DNA from: Flavobacteriaceae bacterium
GTDB lineage: Bacteria > Bacteroidota > Bacteroidia > Flavobacteriales > Flavobacteriaceae
Assembly (NCBI GenBank): GCA_009827225.1
Contig: WUAI01000018.1
Span: 1-61,287 of the forward strand
DNA length: 61,287 bases
Direction of reading: 5' to 3'
In this document: positions 17,654-26,634 of the stretch, in pieces
How positions within the stretch are numbered: position 1 is the stretch's first letter
Layout of the letters: every line of letters starts with the position of its first letter
Translations under genes and position numbers: made by a program
Notes under the pieces: generated by a model
The model's input: only the letters and a program-made list of their open reading frames with translations
Told to the model about the DNA's origin: nothing
The model's database searches: none

Positions 17654-18676
17654 ATGAATAAAATCCGCACCTTTGGAGACAGGGTATGGCTGGTTCTGAA
17701 AGGACTTGCCATGGGGGCAGCCAATAAGGTTCCCGGAGTATCAGGAGGTATGGTAGCATTCGTCGCCGGGTTTTATGAAGAATTCATCTATTCTCTTCAA
17801 AAGTTCAATGCAAAGGCCTTCAAACTTTTCATCAATGGTCGTTTCAAGAGTTTTTGGAATTATGTGAATGGCCGATTCCTTGGCTTGCTTATCCTGGGTA
17901 TGGTAATAAGCTATTTCAGCGTTTCCAAAATACTCGATTATTTCATCATCCATTACGAATTATATGTTTGGAGTGCTTTCTTCGGAATGATCATAGGCTC
18001 CATTTACTATGTAGCCAAGGATTTCGGAGACTGGAACCGCAAATACCTGCTTTATCTGCTTTCGGGTATCATCGCAGGTGTGAGCATTAGCTTTTTAGAA
18101 CCTGCCCAGCAGAACAATAACTTGATCTTTGTTTTTTTCTGTGGTATTATAGGAGTTAGTGGTATGACACTTCCCGGTTTATCGGGATCTTTCATCTTGA
18201 TCCTCCTGGGAAATTACGTTTTGCTGCTCGTGGATTCGGTCAATGCACTGTTCGATACCATCGCCGAAATTTTACAATGGGATTTTAGTTTTTGGGATGA
18301 TGCCGGCAGAATGGAATTATTAAAGGTGCTCATTGTTTTTTCACTGGGCTCATTGACGGGATTGGTCTCTTTATCTCATTTCTTAGGTTTTCTGCTGAAA
18401 CATTATAAAAAAGCCACCTTTGCGGTGATCATAGGATTCATCACCGGTTCTCTAGGTGTGGTCTGGCCGTGGAAGCATAAAGAGTTTGAAACTGATGCTA
18501 ACGGAAACGTTCTCTTTGATGCGAATGGAAAAGAAATTATCACAGGTTACGAACGTTACCTCCCATCAGAATTTTCGCTCGAAACATTTCTGGCAATTTT
18601 CTTTATCATTGTAGGAGTTTTATTGGTCCTGAGTTTAGAGATGTACCAAAAACGTAAAAACCGCTCCAATGGCTAA
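17654..18676 (+). CDS. DUF368 polyprenyl-phosphate transporter, copy 2 (PopT family)
   Basis: A 340-residue paralogue of the preceding gene with the same membrane layout and signatures (GAANKVPGVSGGMVAFVAG near residue 20 and TLPGLSGSFILILLGNY near residue 177). Sequence has diverged well beyond a recent duplication: the residue after MGAA is N-K instead of D-A, and the late insert is longer and charged. By family knowledge it moves polyprenyl phosphate; why two copies are kept side by side is unclear (different carrier pools, or a heteromer, are possible). It overlaps aroE by 8 bp. Confidence 0.88.
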   Translation: MNKIRTFGDRVWLVLKGLAMGAANKVPGVSGGMVAFVAGFYEEFIYSLQKFNAKAFKLFINGRFKSFWNYVNGRFLGLLILGMVISYFSVSKILDYFIIHYELYVWSAFFGMIIGSIYYVAKDFGDWNRKYLLYLLSGIIAGVSISFLEPAQQNNNLIFVFFCGIIGVSGMTLPGLSGSFILILLGNYVLLLVDSVNALFDTIAEILQWDFSFWDDAGRMELLKVLIVFSLGSLTGLVSLSHFLGFLLKHYKKATFAVIIGFITGSLGVVWPWKHKEFETDANGNVLFDANGKEIITGYERYLPSEFSLETFLAIFFIIVGVLLVLSLEMYQKRKNRSNG

Positions 18677-19400
18677 GTATGGCTTGATCGGAAGAGACAT
18701 AGGGTATTCTTTTTCGAAAACTTTTTTTACCGCCAAATTTGAACAAGAGAACCGCAAGGATTCCTATCATAACTATTCCCTGGAAAACATTGGGCAATTA
18801 AAAGATGTCATCAAAGAAAATCCTAATCTAAAAGGGTTAAATGTGACCATTCCTTACAAAGAAGAGGTGATTCCTCTACTGGACAGAATGGACAAAGAGG
18901 CGAAAAAAATAGGTGCCGTTAATACAATTAAAATACTCAAGGACGGCAGGTTGGCCGGTTATAACACCGATCATTACGGATTTGCCCGTTCCCTGGCCGA
19001 TTTCCTACCCCTGAAAGAAAAAACAGCATTGATATTAGGTACAGGTGGAGCGTCCAAAGCAATTGCTTATGTATTGGAGGCCATGGAGTTTGAATATCAG
19101 AAAGTATCAAGAACAAAATCAGAGGACACGATCACTTATGACGAACTCACTTCGGATGTAGTCCAGAATCATTACCTGATTGTGAACTGCACTCCCCTGG
19201 GTACTTTTCCAAATGTTCATGAGTACCCGGACATTCCTTATCATTTCATCACCAAAGAACATCTCTTGTACGATCTAATTTATAATCCAAGAGAAACCGA
19301 GTTCTTAAAAAGAGGTTTTGCCAAAGGCGCCAGTGTGAGTAATGGTATGAAAATGCTGGAATACCAGGCCAAAAAATCCTGGTCCATCTGGAAATCTTAA
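18669..19400 (+). CDS. aroE: shikimate dehydrogenase
   Basis: A 243-residue NADP-dependent dehydrogenase that reduces 3-dehydroshikimate to shikimate in aromatic amino-acid synthesis. Shikimate-site residues are seen in 'GYSFSKTFF' and 'GLNVTIPYKEEVIPLLD' (catalytic Lys in PYK), the NNxxD-type motif in 'GYNTDHYGF', and the nucleotide fold in ILGTGGASKAI. It is slightly short for the family, as is usual in Bacteroidetes. It starts within the second DUF368 gene. Confidence 0.95.
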   Translation: MAKYGLIGRDIGYSFSKTFFTAKFEQENRKDSYHNYSLENIGQLKDVIKENPNLKGLNVTIPYKEEVIPLLDRMDKEAKKIGAVNTIKILKDGRLAGYNTDHYGFARSLADFLPLKEKTALILGTGGASKAIAYVLEAMEFEYQKVSRTKSEDTITYDELTSDVVQNHYLIVNCTPLGTFPNVHEYPDIPYHFITKEHLLYDLIYNPRETEFLKRGFAKGASVSNGMKMLEYQAKKSWSIWKS

Positions 19401-19501
19401 ATTCCCTCTAAATAGCGCAAATTTCATTTCTATTCTTTGCCATGTGCGGAGTTGTTAGTATCTTACCAATAATTAGTTATTGAACCTTAACATTGAAATA
19501 T

Positions 19502-21502
19502 ATGTCCGACAAAGAATTGCCAAAAGAAAAAGAGAACGAGCCTTCAGACCCCACCGCAGAAAACAATCCTACCCCTGCGGAAGCGGAAAAAGAATCAGTG
19601 AGTGAAGAAAATACGGTAACCGAAAACGAAGAGGTTACAGAAACTCCTGTGGCCGAAACCGAACCGGATTCCACACCGAAAGATGATGCCGAAGAAACGG
19701 AAGCGGAAGAAGAACAGGAGGAAATTGTATCATCAGAGGACGATGATTCGGAAGAATTAGAGGAAGCAGAAGAAGAGCAAATCGACTACCATGCGCTGAG
19801 CAAGGAGGAACTTATTAAGCAGTTCCAATCGGTACTCAAGAGCAAACCGATTCAGGCCATTAAACAAGCGGTAGAAGATATCCGAACAGAGTTTAATGCT
19901 AAATTTTCCGAAGAACTGGAACAGGAAAAGGCTGCCTTCCTTGAAGGTGGTGGTAACATCATCGATTTCCACTACACCACACCACTCAAAAAGCAATTCA
20001 ATTCCTTGTATTTTGATTACAAGGAGAAACGGAACAACTATTACAAAGAGCTCAAAAAGGACCTTCAGGCGAACTACACCAAAAGAGAAGAACTTATTGA
20101 AGAGCTGAAGAGTCTGTTAAATGCTGAGGAGAACATCAACACTACCTATAAGCATTTTAAAGATATCCAGGAGCGCTGGCATGTTGCCGGTCCAATACCG
20201 AGGGATAAATACAATACCATTTGGAATACCTATCGCCATCACGTGGAGAACTTCTATGATTTCCTCCATTTGAATCGGGAGTTCCGGGATCTGGATTTCA
20301 AGCATAACCTGGAGCAAAAACTCAAATTGATAGGACGAGCCGAAGAACTGGGACAGCAGGAAGACGTTGGAAAGGCATTCCGCGAGTTACAGATGCTTCA
20401 CAAAATGTGGAAAGAGGAGATTGGCCCAGTGGCCAAGGAATTCCGTGATGAAGTTTGGGACAAGTTCAGCGCAGCAACTAAAGTGATCCACGACAAACGC
20501 CAGGGTTTCATCAAAGAGCAGGAAAAACACTTTGAGGCGAATGTAGAACTTAAGAATAACGTGATTGCTAAGATCAATGAGATCACGGAAAATACAGCTT
20601 CCAATCACAGAGCCTGGCAGAATGCAATTAAGACGGTTCAGGAATTGAGGGATAAATATTTTGAAATAGGTAAAGTTCCTCGGAATAAAGCAAAGGAAGT
20701 TTGGAATAATTTCAAGGATTCCACGCGAAATTTCAACCGCGAGAAGAACGGTTTCTACAAGAACCAGAAAAAAGAACAATACACCAACCTTGAAAAGAAG
20801 TTGGAACTTATCAAAATTGCTGAAGAAAACAAAGACAGTGAAGATTTTGAAGTGGTGACGCCTCTAATGAAGAAGATCCAAAGCGATTGGAAGTCCATTG
20901 GACATGTTCCTCGAAAAGAAAGTGATAAAATTTGGAAGCAGTTCAAAGACGCTTGCAATCATTATTTCGACAGGGTCCACGCAGAGCGGAATGAGGCCAA
21001 CAAAGAGGAGATAAAGCATTTAGAGTCCAAACAAAAAATGCTTGACGAGCTTTCAGGATTTAAGTTAAGCGGGGATCACAAAACCGACCTTGATTCCATT
21101 AAGGCCAAGATCGCTGAATGGAAATCTATCGGAAGGGTTCCATTCAACAAACGAAATATCGAGCGTAAATTCAATAAGGTACTGGATGAATTGTTCGGGC
21201 AACTGAATCTGGGCAAGAAAGAAACAGAAATGATCCGTTTTGAGAATAAACTAAATACATTGGCTTCCCAGGAAGATACCCGAAAACTTCAAAACGAGGA
21301 ATTCTTTATCTCCAAGAAGATCAATGAGACTAAGGACGCCATGCGGCAATTGGAGAATAACCTGGGCTTCTTCCAGAATGCCAAAGATGACAACCCGTTG
21401 GTAAAAGAGGTTCACCAGAATATTGCCAAACACAGAGAGCAACTGGACGTCTGGAAAGCGAAATTATCGAAGATACGATCACTGAGAAAAGGAGAAGCTT
21501 AA
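19502..21502 (+). CDS. DUF349 repeat protein with acidic N-terminal region
   Basis: A 666-residue soluble protein. Residues 1-95 are a disordered acidic stretch rich in Glu, Asp and Thr; the rest is helical with at least five DUF349 modules recognised by repeated 'W..IG.VPR...' units (WHVAGPIPRDK, YFEIGKVPRNK, WKSIGHVPRKE, WKSIGRVPFNK). DUF349 proteins are widespread in this phylum and in actinobacteria but their role is unknown. The start is ATG at 19502 rather than the TTG nine bases earlier. Its stop codon overlaps that of convergent mazG (shared TTAA). Confidence 0.87.
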   Translation: MSDKELPKEKENEPSDPTAENNPTPAEAEKESVSEENTVTENEEVTETPVAETEPDSTPKDDAEETEAEEEQEEIVSSEDDDSEELEEAEEEQIDYHALSKEELIKQFQSVLKSKPIQAIKQAVEDIRTEFNAKFSEELEQEKAAFLEGGGNIIDFHYTTPLKKQFNSLYFDYKEKRNNYYKELKKDLQANYTKREELIEELKSLLNAEENINTTYKHFKDIQERWHVAGPIPRDKYNTIWNTYRHHVENFYDFLHLNREFRDLDFKHNLEQKLKLIGRAEELGQQEDVGKAFRELQMLHKMWKEEIGPVAKEFRDEVWDKFSAATKVIHDKRQGFIKEQEKHFEANVELKNNVIAKINEITENTASNHRAWQNAIKTVQELRDKYFEIGKVPRNKAKEVWNNFKDSTRNFNREKNGFYKNQKKEQYTNLEKKLELIKIAEENKDSEDFEVVTPLMKKIQSDWKSIGHVPRKESDKIWKQFKDACNHYFDRVHAERNEANKEEIKHLESKQKMLDELSGFKLSGDHKTDLDSIKAKIAEWKSIGRVPFNKRNIERKFNKVLDELFGQLNLGKKETEMIRFENKLNTLASQEDTRKLQNEEFFISKKINETKDAMRQLENNLGFFQNAKDDNPLVKEVHQNIAKHREQLDVWKAKLSKIRSLRKGEA

Positions 21503-22272
21503 GATTGCTTCGCCTGTTCCCAAAACACATCCATCTCCGCCAAAGACATTTCCTTTAAGGATTTATTGAGTTCTTTCGCTTTACTTTCAAGGAATTGAAA
21601 GCGCTTGATAAATTTCTTATTGGTGCGTTCCAGGGCATTTTCAGGATCTATCTTCAGGAAACGTGCATAGTTGATCATCGAGAAGAGCACATCTCCGAAC
21701 TCTGCTTCTATTTTAGCTTTATTACCCTCGGAAACCTCATATTGTAATTCTCCCAATTCCTCCTGGAGCTTCTCGAAAACCTGTTCGGGTTTTTCCCAGT
21801 CAAATCCTACCCCAGCTACCTTATCCTGGATACGGTTGGCCTTTACCAAAGCGGGTAGCGATTTGGGAACACCTTCAAGCACACTTTTTTTACCTTCTTT
21901 GAGCTTCAATTTCTCCCAGTTTTGTTTCACTTCTTCCTCATCAGCCACATCTACATCTCCATAAATATGAGGATGACGTGATATGAGTTTCTCACAGATA
22001 TCATTGGCCACATCGGCGATGTCAAAATCCTTTGTTTCGCTACCTATCTTAGCATAAAAAATGATATGCAGAAGCAAATCCCCAAGTTCCTTTTTTACTT
22101 CCATCAAATCATTCTCCAGGATAGCATCCCCCAGTTCGTACGTTTCCTCAATGGTAAGGTGGCGCAAGGATTCCATGGTTTGCTTTTTGTCCCACGGACA
22201 CTGCTCGCGGAGTTCGTCCATGATGGTCAGCAATCGGTCCAAAGCTTTTAATTGATCGGCTCTCGAATTCAT
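21499..22272 (-). CDS. mazG: nucleoside triphosphate pyrophosphohydrolase MazG
   Basis: A 257-residue all-alpha NTP pyrophosphatase that hydrolyses (d)NTPs, including damaged ones, to monophosphates. It shows the duplicated MazG domain: the first with 'CPWDKKQTMESLRHLTIEETYEL' metal residues and ELGDLLLHIIFYA, the second with EEFGDV-type residues in 'IEAEFGDVLFSMINYAR'. The start is placed at 22272 where the conserved N-terminus begins; upstream in-frame codons cross a strong terminator hairpin. Convergent with the DUF349 gene. Confidence 0.93.
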   Translation of the reverse strand: MNSRADQLKALDRLLTIMDELREQCPWDKKQTMESLRHLTIEETYELGDAILENDLMEVKKELGDLLLHIIFYAKIGSETKDFDIADVANDICEKLISRHPHIYGDVDVADEEEVKQNWEKLKLKEGKKSVLEGVPKSLPALVKANRIQDKVAGVGFDWEKPEQVFEKLQEELGELQYEVSEGNKAKIEAEFGDVLFSMINYARFLKIDPENALERTNKKFIKRFQFLESKAKELNKSLKEMSLAEMDVFWEQAKQS

Positions 22273-22288
22273 ATTCACAAAACTAAAA

Positions 22289-22312
22289 AAATCCGTTGGG
22301 CACAACGGATTT
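22289..22312 (-). terminator. intrinsic terminator of the def-DUF5606 transcription unit
   Basis: A perfect 10-bp stem (AAATCCGTTG / CAACGGATTT) with loop GGCA; on the minus strand the stem runs into at least seven T residues. It lies 30-55 bp after the DUF5606 stop and before mazG, separating the two minus-strand units. Confidence 0.85.
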
Positions 22313-22343
22313 AAATTATTCAAGTAATCAAAAGTTATTAAGA

Positions 22344-22760
22344 TTATTCCTCTTCCGAAGTATCGTCATCTTCCGCAGAAAAATTCGTGAATCCATTCTT
22401 GTTTAAGAGGTTATACCACTGGATCACTTTTTTGATATCGCTGGCATAAACACGATCCTCGTCATAGTCGGGTAACACATTAAAGAAGTATTCTTCCAGG
22501 GCATCTTTACCGGATTTATGACTGATAGCTTCGCCCCCATTTTCTTTTTCTGAAATTTTGGAAAACACATCGGCAAGTGGCACCTCTTCCGTTAAGGTAT
22601 AAATCGCGATTTCAGAAAGCAAACTCACATTCTGGCGTGCGCTTACAGTGATCTTTTTGCCATCTAAAAGTGATTCGGCAAGCAAACCGGTGCGAGTTTG
22701 TGTTTTCAACTCATACAAACCCGGTTTTCCTGATATGGATAAAATTTTATCTAGACTCAT
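22344..22760 (-). CDS. DUF5606 family protein
   Basis: A 138-residue soluble protein. Its N-terminal half ('LDKILSISGKPGLYELKTQTRTG' region, residues 2-24) is a small beta domain followed by 'FVGRQNVS'-type segment (ARQNVSLLSEIAIYT), and a helical second half ends in an acidic tail (DDDTSEEE). It matches the DUF5606 family, confined to Bacteroidetes; function is unknown. It lies just downstream of def on the same strand and is followed by a strong terminator. Confidence 0.8.
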   Translation of the reverse strand: MSLDKILSISGKPGLYELKTQTRTGLLAESLLDGKKITVSARQNVSLLSEIAIYTLTEEVPLADVFSKISEKENGGEAISHKSGKDALEEYFFNVLPDYDEDRVYASDIKKVIQWYNLLNKNGFTNFSAEDDDTSEEE

Positions 22761-22820
22761 GGTAATTTTTCTTTTTTCAGCCTGCAAATATCTTGGCTAG
22801 AACTAAATTATCCAAACGCT

Positions 22821-23411
22821 TTAGCGTTTCTTTTTTGCATTGGGAAATCGCATTCTGTAATCCACCTTAATTTTCCCTTTTGAAATATTAGCCAACTTCC
22901 CTTTAATCAAACGTTTTTTAAGTGGAGAAAGTCTATCGGTGAATAAAATGCCTTCGATATGGTCGTACTCGTGCTGGATGATCCTGGCTGCCACACCTCC
23001 AACAGTTTCTTTGTGTTTCTTAAAATTCTCATCCTGGTACTCGATGGTTATCGTATCCTGACGGAACACATCTTCACGTATATCAGGGATACTCAAACAG
23101 CCTTCGTTGTAAGCCCATTCGTCGCCGGTTTCTTCTACGATTTTCGCATTGACGAATACTCTTTTGTAATCTGATAAAAATTCCCGTTCCTCATCGGAAA
23201 GGTCTTCATCTTTTTCAAAAGTAGTGGCATCCACAATGAAGAGTCGTAATGGAATTCCAATTTGAGGAGCTGCAAGGCCAATACCCGAAGCTCCATACAT
23301 AGTATCGAACATGTTCTCCACCAGCTCTTTGAAGTTTGGGTGATCCGGGGCGATTTCCTTGGTTTTCTTTCTCAATACAGGGTCGCCAAAGGCTACAATG
23401 GGATATATCAT
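22821..23411 (-). CDS. def: peptide deformylase
   Basis: A 196-residue metalloenzyme that removes the formyl group from the initiator methionine of nascent proteins. The three family motifs are present: GIGLAAPQIG, EGCLSIP (metal Cys) and QHEYDHIEG (metal His pair with catalytic Glu). The N-terminus 'YPIVAFGDPVLRKK' is typical. Its ATG overlaps the stop of ruvX (4 bp, ATGA), so the two are coupled; DUF5606 follows. Confidence 0.97.
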   Translation of the reverse strand: MIYPIVAFGDPVLRKKTKEIAPDHPNFKELVENMFDTMYGASGIGLAAPQIGIPLRLFIVDATTFEKDEDLSDEEREFLSDYKRVFVNAKIVEETGDEWAYNEGCLSIPDIREDVFRQDTITIEYQDENFKKHKETVGGVAARIIQHEYDHIEGILFTDRLSPLKKRLIKGKLANISKGKIKVDYRMRFPNAKKKR

Positions 23412-23821
23412 CTTTTTCGGTTCAAATAATCTTGTAAAATTAATGTGGCGCTAATCTGGTCGATCATTCCTTTATCTCGTCGTTGTTTCTTTTTCATACC
23501 ACTATCGATCATCGATTGAAATGCCAGCTTACTGGTAAATCGCTCGTCGGCCCTAACCACCTTCATCTCCGGGAAGTTTTCTTTAAACTTTTCGAGAAAC
23601 TTCTGAATATCCGCTTCTACTTCAGAATGACTTCCATCCTTCTGCCTGGGTTCTCCAACAACGACCTCCTCGACCTCTTCTTCAGCTAAATAATTGCTTA
23701 AGAATTGAAGTAATTCTTCCGTAGGTACTGTGGTCAATGCCGAAGCAATGAGCTGGAGTTCGTCGGTTACCGCTATTCCGGTGCGTCGGGTTCCATAATC
23801 AATTGCTAGTAATCTCGCCAT
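23408..23821 (-). CDS. ruvX: Holliday junction resolvase-like YqgF/RuvX, pre-16S rRNA nuclease
   Basis: A 137-residue RNase H-fold protein with 'LAIDYGTRRTGIAVTD' (catalytic Asp7), VVGEPRQKDG, 'DERFTSKLA' and the terminal 'KGMIDQISATLILQDYL' carrying the last acidic residues. The YqgF family processes the 16S rRNA 5' end in E. coli and has resolvase-like folds. It is first of a ruvX-def-DUF5606 unit with its own promoter element almost touching the start codon. Confidence 0.93.
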   Translation of the reverse strand: MARLLAIDYGTRRTGIAVTDELQLIASALTTVPTEELLQFLSNYLAEEEVEEVVVGEPRQKDGSHSEVEADIQKFLEKFKENFPEMKVVRADERFTSKLAFQSMIDSGMKKKQRRDKGMIDQISATLILQDYLNRKR

Positions 23822-23829
23822 ACAGGCTG

Positions 23830-23837
23830 CAAAAATA
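23830..23837 (-). promoter_or_regulatory. TAnnTTTG -7 element for ruvX
   Basis: TATTTTTG on the minus strand, full consensus, 8 nt before the ATG at 23821. A leaderless or near-leaderless transcript is predicted. The dapD element lies 66 bp away on the other strand. Confidence 0.6.
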
Positions 23838-23902
23838 CGGCATTCTGCCCAACAAAACTAAAAAACGAAGCCCAACTAAGACCTTCTATACATCTACTTA
23901 AG

Positions 23903-23910
23903 TATCTTTG
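23903..23910 (+). promoter_or_regulatory. TAnnTTTG -7 element for dapD
   Basis: TATCTTTG, full consensus, 19 nt before the dapD ATG at 23930, giving a short 5' leader. Confidence 0.6.
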
Positions 23911-23929
23911 TGCAAAATTTCATACCCAT

Positions 23930-24745
23930 ATGCACCCCTTACAAGAGATTATTGAAAAAGCCTGGGAAGATCGCTCCTTGTTGCAGGATAAAGAAACCAT
24001 AGATACCATTCGAGAAGTGGTTCGACTTTGCGATGAAGGAACTTTGCGTTGTGCCGAGCCTACCGCAAGTGGTTGGCAAGTAAATGAATGGGTTAAAAAA
24101 GCTGTGGTCTTATACTTCCCCATCCAGAAAATGGAAACTATGGAAGCCGGGATATTTGAATATCATGATAAGATTCCGCTTAAAAAAGGATATGAAGCTA
24201 AAGGAATCCGGGTAGTACCGCATGCGGTGGCAAGACATGGAGCATACATCTCGCAAGGGGTTATTATGATGCCAAGCTATGTCAATATTGGTGCCTATGT
24301 GGATGAAGGTACCATGGTAGATACCTGGGCCACGGTAGGCAGTTGTGCCCAGATTGGCAAGAACGTTCACTTGAGTGGTGGTGTAGGGATTGGCGGCGTG
24401 TTGGAACCGCTACAGGCAGCCCCGGTGATCATTGAAGACAATGCATTTATTGGCTCTCGTTGCATCGTCGTGGAGGGTGTTCGCGTTGAAAAAGAAGCGG
24501 TGTTGGGCGCCAATGTGGTGTTAACTGCTTCCACAAAAATTATTGACGTCACCGGCGAGCAACCAGTGGAAATGAAGGGACGTGTCCCAGCCAGATCTGT
24601 GGTCATTCCGGGGAGTTATTCCAAGGAATTTCCAGCCGGAAAATATAATGTGCCTTGTGCCCTGATCATTGGTAAGCGAAAAGAAAGCACGAATAAAAAG
24701 ACATCACTTAATGATGCTTTGAGGGAATACGACATTGCGATCTAA
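23930..24745 (+). CDS. dapD: 2,3,4,5-tetrahydropyridine-2,6-dicarboxylate N-succinyltransferase
   Basis: A 271-residue trimeric left-handed beta-helix acyltransferase that succinylates tetrahydrodipicolinate from succinyl-CoA in the diaminopimelate/lysine pathway. The N-terminal helical domain (1-100) is followed by hexapeptide repeats (about 105-235) with 'GAYVDEGTMVDTWATVGS' and 'SGGVGIGGVLEPLQA', and a C-terminal segment with 'GSYSKEFPAGKYNVPCALIIGKR'. It shows that this organism uses the succinylase branch. lysA in the same window completes lysine synthesis. Its stop overlaps the convergent kinase-like gene (CTAA). Confidence 0.96.
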   Translation: MHPLQEIIEKAWEDRSLLQDKETIDTIREVVRLCDEGTLRCAEPTASGWQVNEWVKKAVVLYFPIQKMETMEAGIFEYHDKIPLKKGYEAKGIRVVPHAVARHGAYISQGVIMMPSYVNIGAYVDEGTMVDTWATVGSCAQIGKNVHLSGGVGIGGVLEPLQAAPVIIEDNAFIGSRCIVVEGVRVEKEAVLGANVVLTASTKIIDVTGEQPVEMKGRVPARSVVIPGSYSKEFPAGKYNVPCALIIGKRKESTNKKTSLNDALREYDIAI

Positions 24746-25497
24746 TGCTGTCGTTTTCTTCTTCTGAGTTTTTTCGAATTTATTTTCTTCTGAAATTTCC
24801 GACTGTAGAACGTCATCAGTCGATGCACCTCATCTACTGTTGTACCATGCAATTCAGCATAAACCGGGGCCATAATGTTGATCATGGTTTTTGAAAGCCA
24901 CATGCGCCTGAAGTTTCTCATTCGCTGTGCCAGATTCAACGATTGGAATCTCATTCGGTTTAGGTCGATCAAATAAAAATTATAGGTGTTGTCCTCAGCT
25001 TTTTTAATAAGCGTATTACCTGGGGAATGATCCAGAAAGTGGATTCCTTTTTCATGCAGCTGAAAGGTGAATGTGGCAAATTGTTGCAATATATTGGTTC
25101 GATCGGGCCACCTTGGGTTGTGATTTAATACTCTGAAATCCAAATCGTATTTGAGATGAAGGCTCACATAATAACTATCCTTTAGTCCCGGACCAAATCG
25201 TTCCAGATATCCCACAGGATACGGGGTTCCAATTCCCTTCTCGATAAGTTTGCTGGCATATTCAAAGGAACGCCTGGCTTTGCTTTTCCGAAGAAATCGG
25301 TAAACGAAACTTTGAAATGTATTAGGAGTTTTAAACTTTTTAATCGAAAACTCAATACCATCCAGAGTGGCCTTTTTTATCGTATTGCGTTCACCATCCA
25401 TAACCATTTCGCCCACCTCCGAAAACCGATTCAGAACATCTTTTAAGGCAGATGCCCGGGCAGTGTATTCAGGATGAACAACAAAGGTTTCCTTCAT
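24742..25497 (-). CDS. Kdo/InaA-type lipopolysaccharide kinase-like protein
   Basis: A 251-residue protein with a small kinase fold of the InaA/KdkA/WaaP type. The catalytic loop reads FLDHSPGNTL (Asp and Asn of the HxDxxxxN motif) and the metal-binding Asp is in LIDLNRM; the Lys of the N-lobe is probably in 'GIEFSIKKFK'. Such enzymes phosphorylate inner-core sugars of LPS at the inner-membrane face. The C-terminus is very basic. Start at 25497 begins the conserved part and clears the divergent glycosyltransferase promoter. It heads the glycan gene cluster. Confidence 0.78.
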   Translation of the reverse strand: MKETFVVHPEYTARASALKDVLNRFSEVGEMVMDGERNTIKKATLDGIEFSIKKFKTPNTFQSFVYRFLRKSKARRSFEYASKLIEKGIGTPYPVGYLERFGPGLKDSYYVSLHLKYDLDFRVLNHNPRWPDRTNILQQFATFTFQLHEKGIHFLDHSPGNTLIKKAEDNTYNFYLIDLNRMRFQSLNLAQRMRNFRRMWLSKTMINIMAPVYAELHGTTVDEVHRLMTFYSRKFQKKINSKKLRRRKRQH

Positions 25498-25542
25498 TTT
25501 AAATTTTAATAACTTCGAAAAAAGAGATACTTTGCGAAGGTA

Positions 25543-26634
25543 ATGCAACCGAAGAAAATACTTGTCATTCAAAACAAAAGAATTGGGGACGTCTTAATCG
25601 CTTCGGTATTGGCCAACAACCTAAAAAAGGAGTTTCCCGAGAGCCACATTACATATTTCGTCTACGACTATACTTCCGGAGTACTGGAACAAAACCCAAA
25701 CATAGATCGCATCATTCAGGCCCGCGATAAGGAATTGAAAAAGTTCCCGGTATTAATTCGAACAATTCGTTCCATTCGTAAGGAAAAATATGATGTGATC
25801 ATCGACCCCTACTCCAAGTTCCAGAGTAGGATGATTTGCCTGTTTTCCGGAGCAAAAAAACGGATTGGCTTTAAGCGTAAACATAAAAAATTGAAGCTCG
25901 GCTATTACACCCAGGCGATCGATTTTTTGGATGAAGCAAGTCTTCCCTGTGGCAAGGCCTTAGAAGATCGATTGAACCTGCTTGAGCTTGCATTCGGAAT
26001 CAAAAATGGAGATCCGAAATACAAGATCTTTCTAACTTCAGAAGAATCTCAATACGCTAAGATTTCAGCATTAAAAAAACCTGTCATTATGTTAGGCGTT
26101 CTGGGAAGCACCCCGAATAAATCGCTCCCTTATCAATATACAGCGCAACTTATCGATTATCTTTCTGAAAACTACCAGGCTTCACTTTTGTTCAATTACG
26201 CACCGCATCAAAAAGAAGAAGCTGAGCATATCTATAATCTTTGCAACTATAAGGAGCAAATTCACCTGGATGTTTACGAGGATTCGATTCGTGGATTCAT
26301 AAAATTAATGAATCAATGCGATCTCCTAATTTCCAATGAGGGCGGAAGTGTTCATATTGCAAAGGCATTGGACAAACCCACTTTTACCATTTATTCGCCT
26401 TATATTGAAAAATCGCACTGGAACAGCTTTGAAGATGGGAAATTGCATGACAGCATACATCTCAAGGACGAATACCCGGAACTTTTCAGTACCCAATATT
26501 CCAGGCAGGAAAGGAAAGAAATTGAGCGCAACCCCGAGCAGATGTATATGAAACTAACACCTAAATTAATTTTGCGAAAATTAGAACCGTATTTGGCACA
26601 ACAATTCAAAAAAAAGGAACGTGAACATCATTGA
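25543..26634 (+). CDS. glycosyltransferase family 9 (heptosyltransferase-like)
   Basis: A 363-residue GT-B enzyme with the GT9 N-terminal motif 'LVIQNKRIGDVLIASVLANNL' reduced here to QNKRIGDVLIAS, and the donor-site segment 'LISNEGGSVHIAKALDKPTF' (NEGG...H). GT9 enzymes add ADP-heptose to LPS core. The C-terminal 20 residues are charged. It is divergent from the kinase-like gene and overlaps the methyltransferase downstream by 14 bp. Confidence 0.88.
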   Translation: MQPKKILVIQNKRIGDVLIASVLANNLKKEFPESHITYFVYDYTSGVLEQNPNIDRIIQARDKELKKFPVLIRTIRSIRKEKYDVIIDPYSKFQSRMICLFSGAKKRIGFKRKHKKLKLGYYTQAIDFLDEASLPCGKALEDRLNLLELAFGIKNGDPKYKIFLTSEESQYAKISALKKPVIMLGVLGSTPNKSLPYQYTAQLIDYLSENYQASLLFNYAPHQKEEAEHIYNLCNYKEQIHLDVYEDSIRGFIKLMNQCDLLISNEGGSVHIAKALDKPTFTIYSPYIEKSHWNSFEDGKLHDSIHLKDEYPELFSTQYSRQERKEIERNPEQMYMKLTPKLILRKLEPYLAQQFKKKEREHH

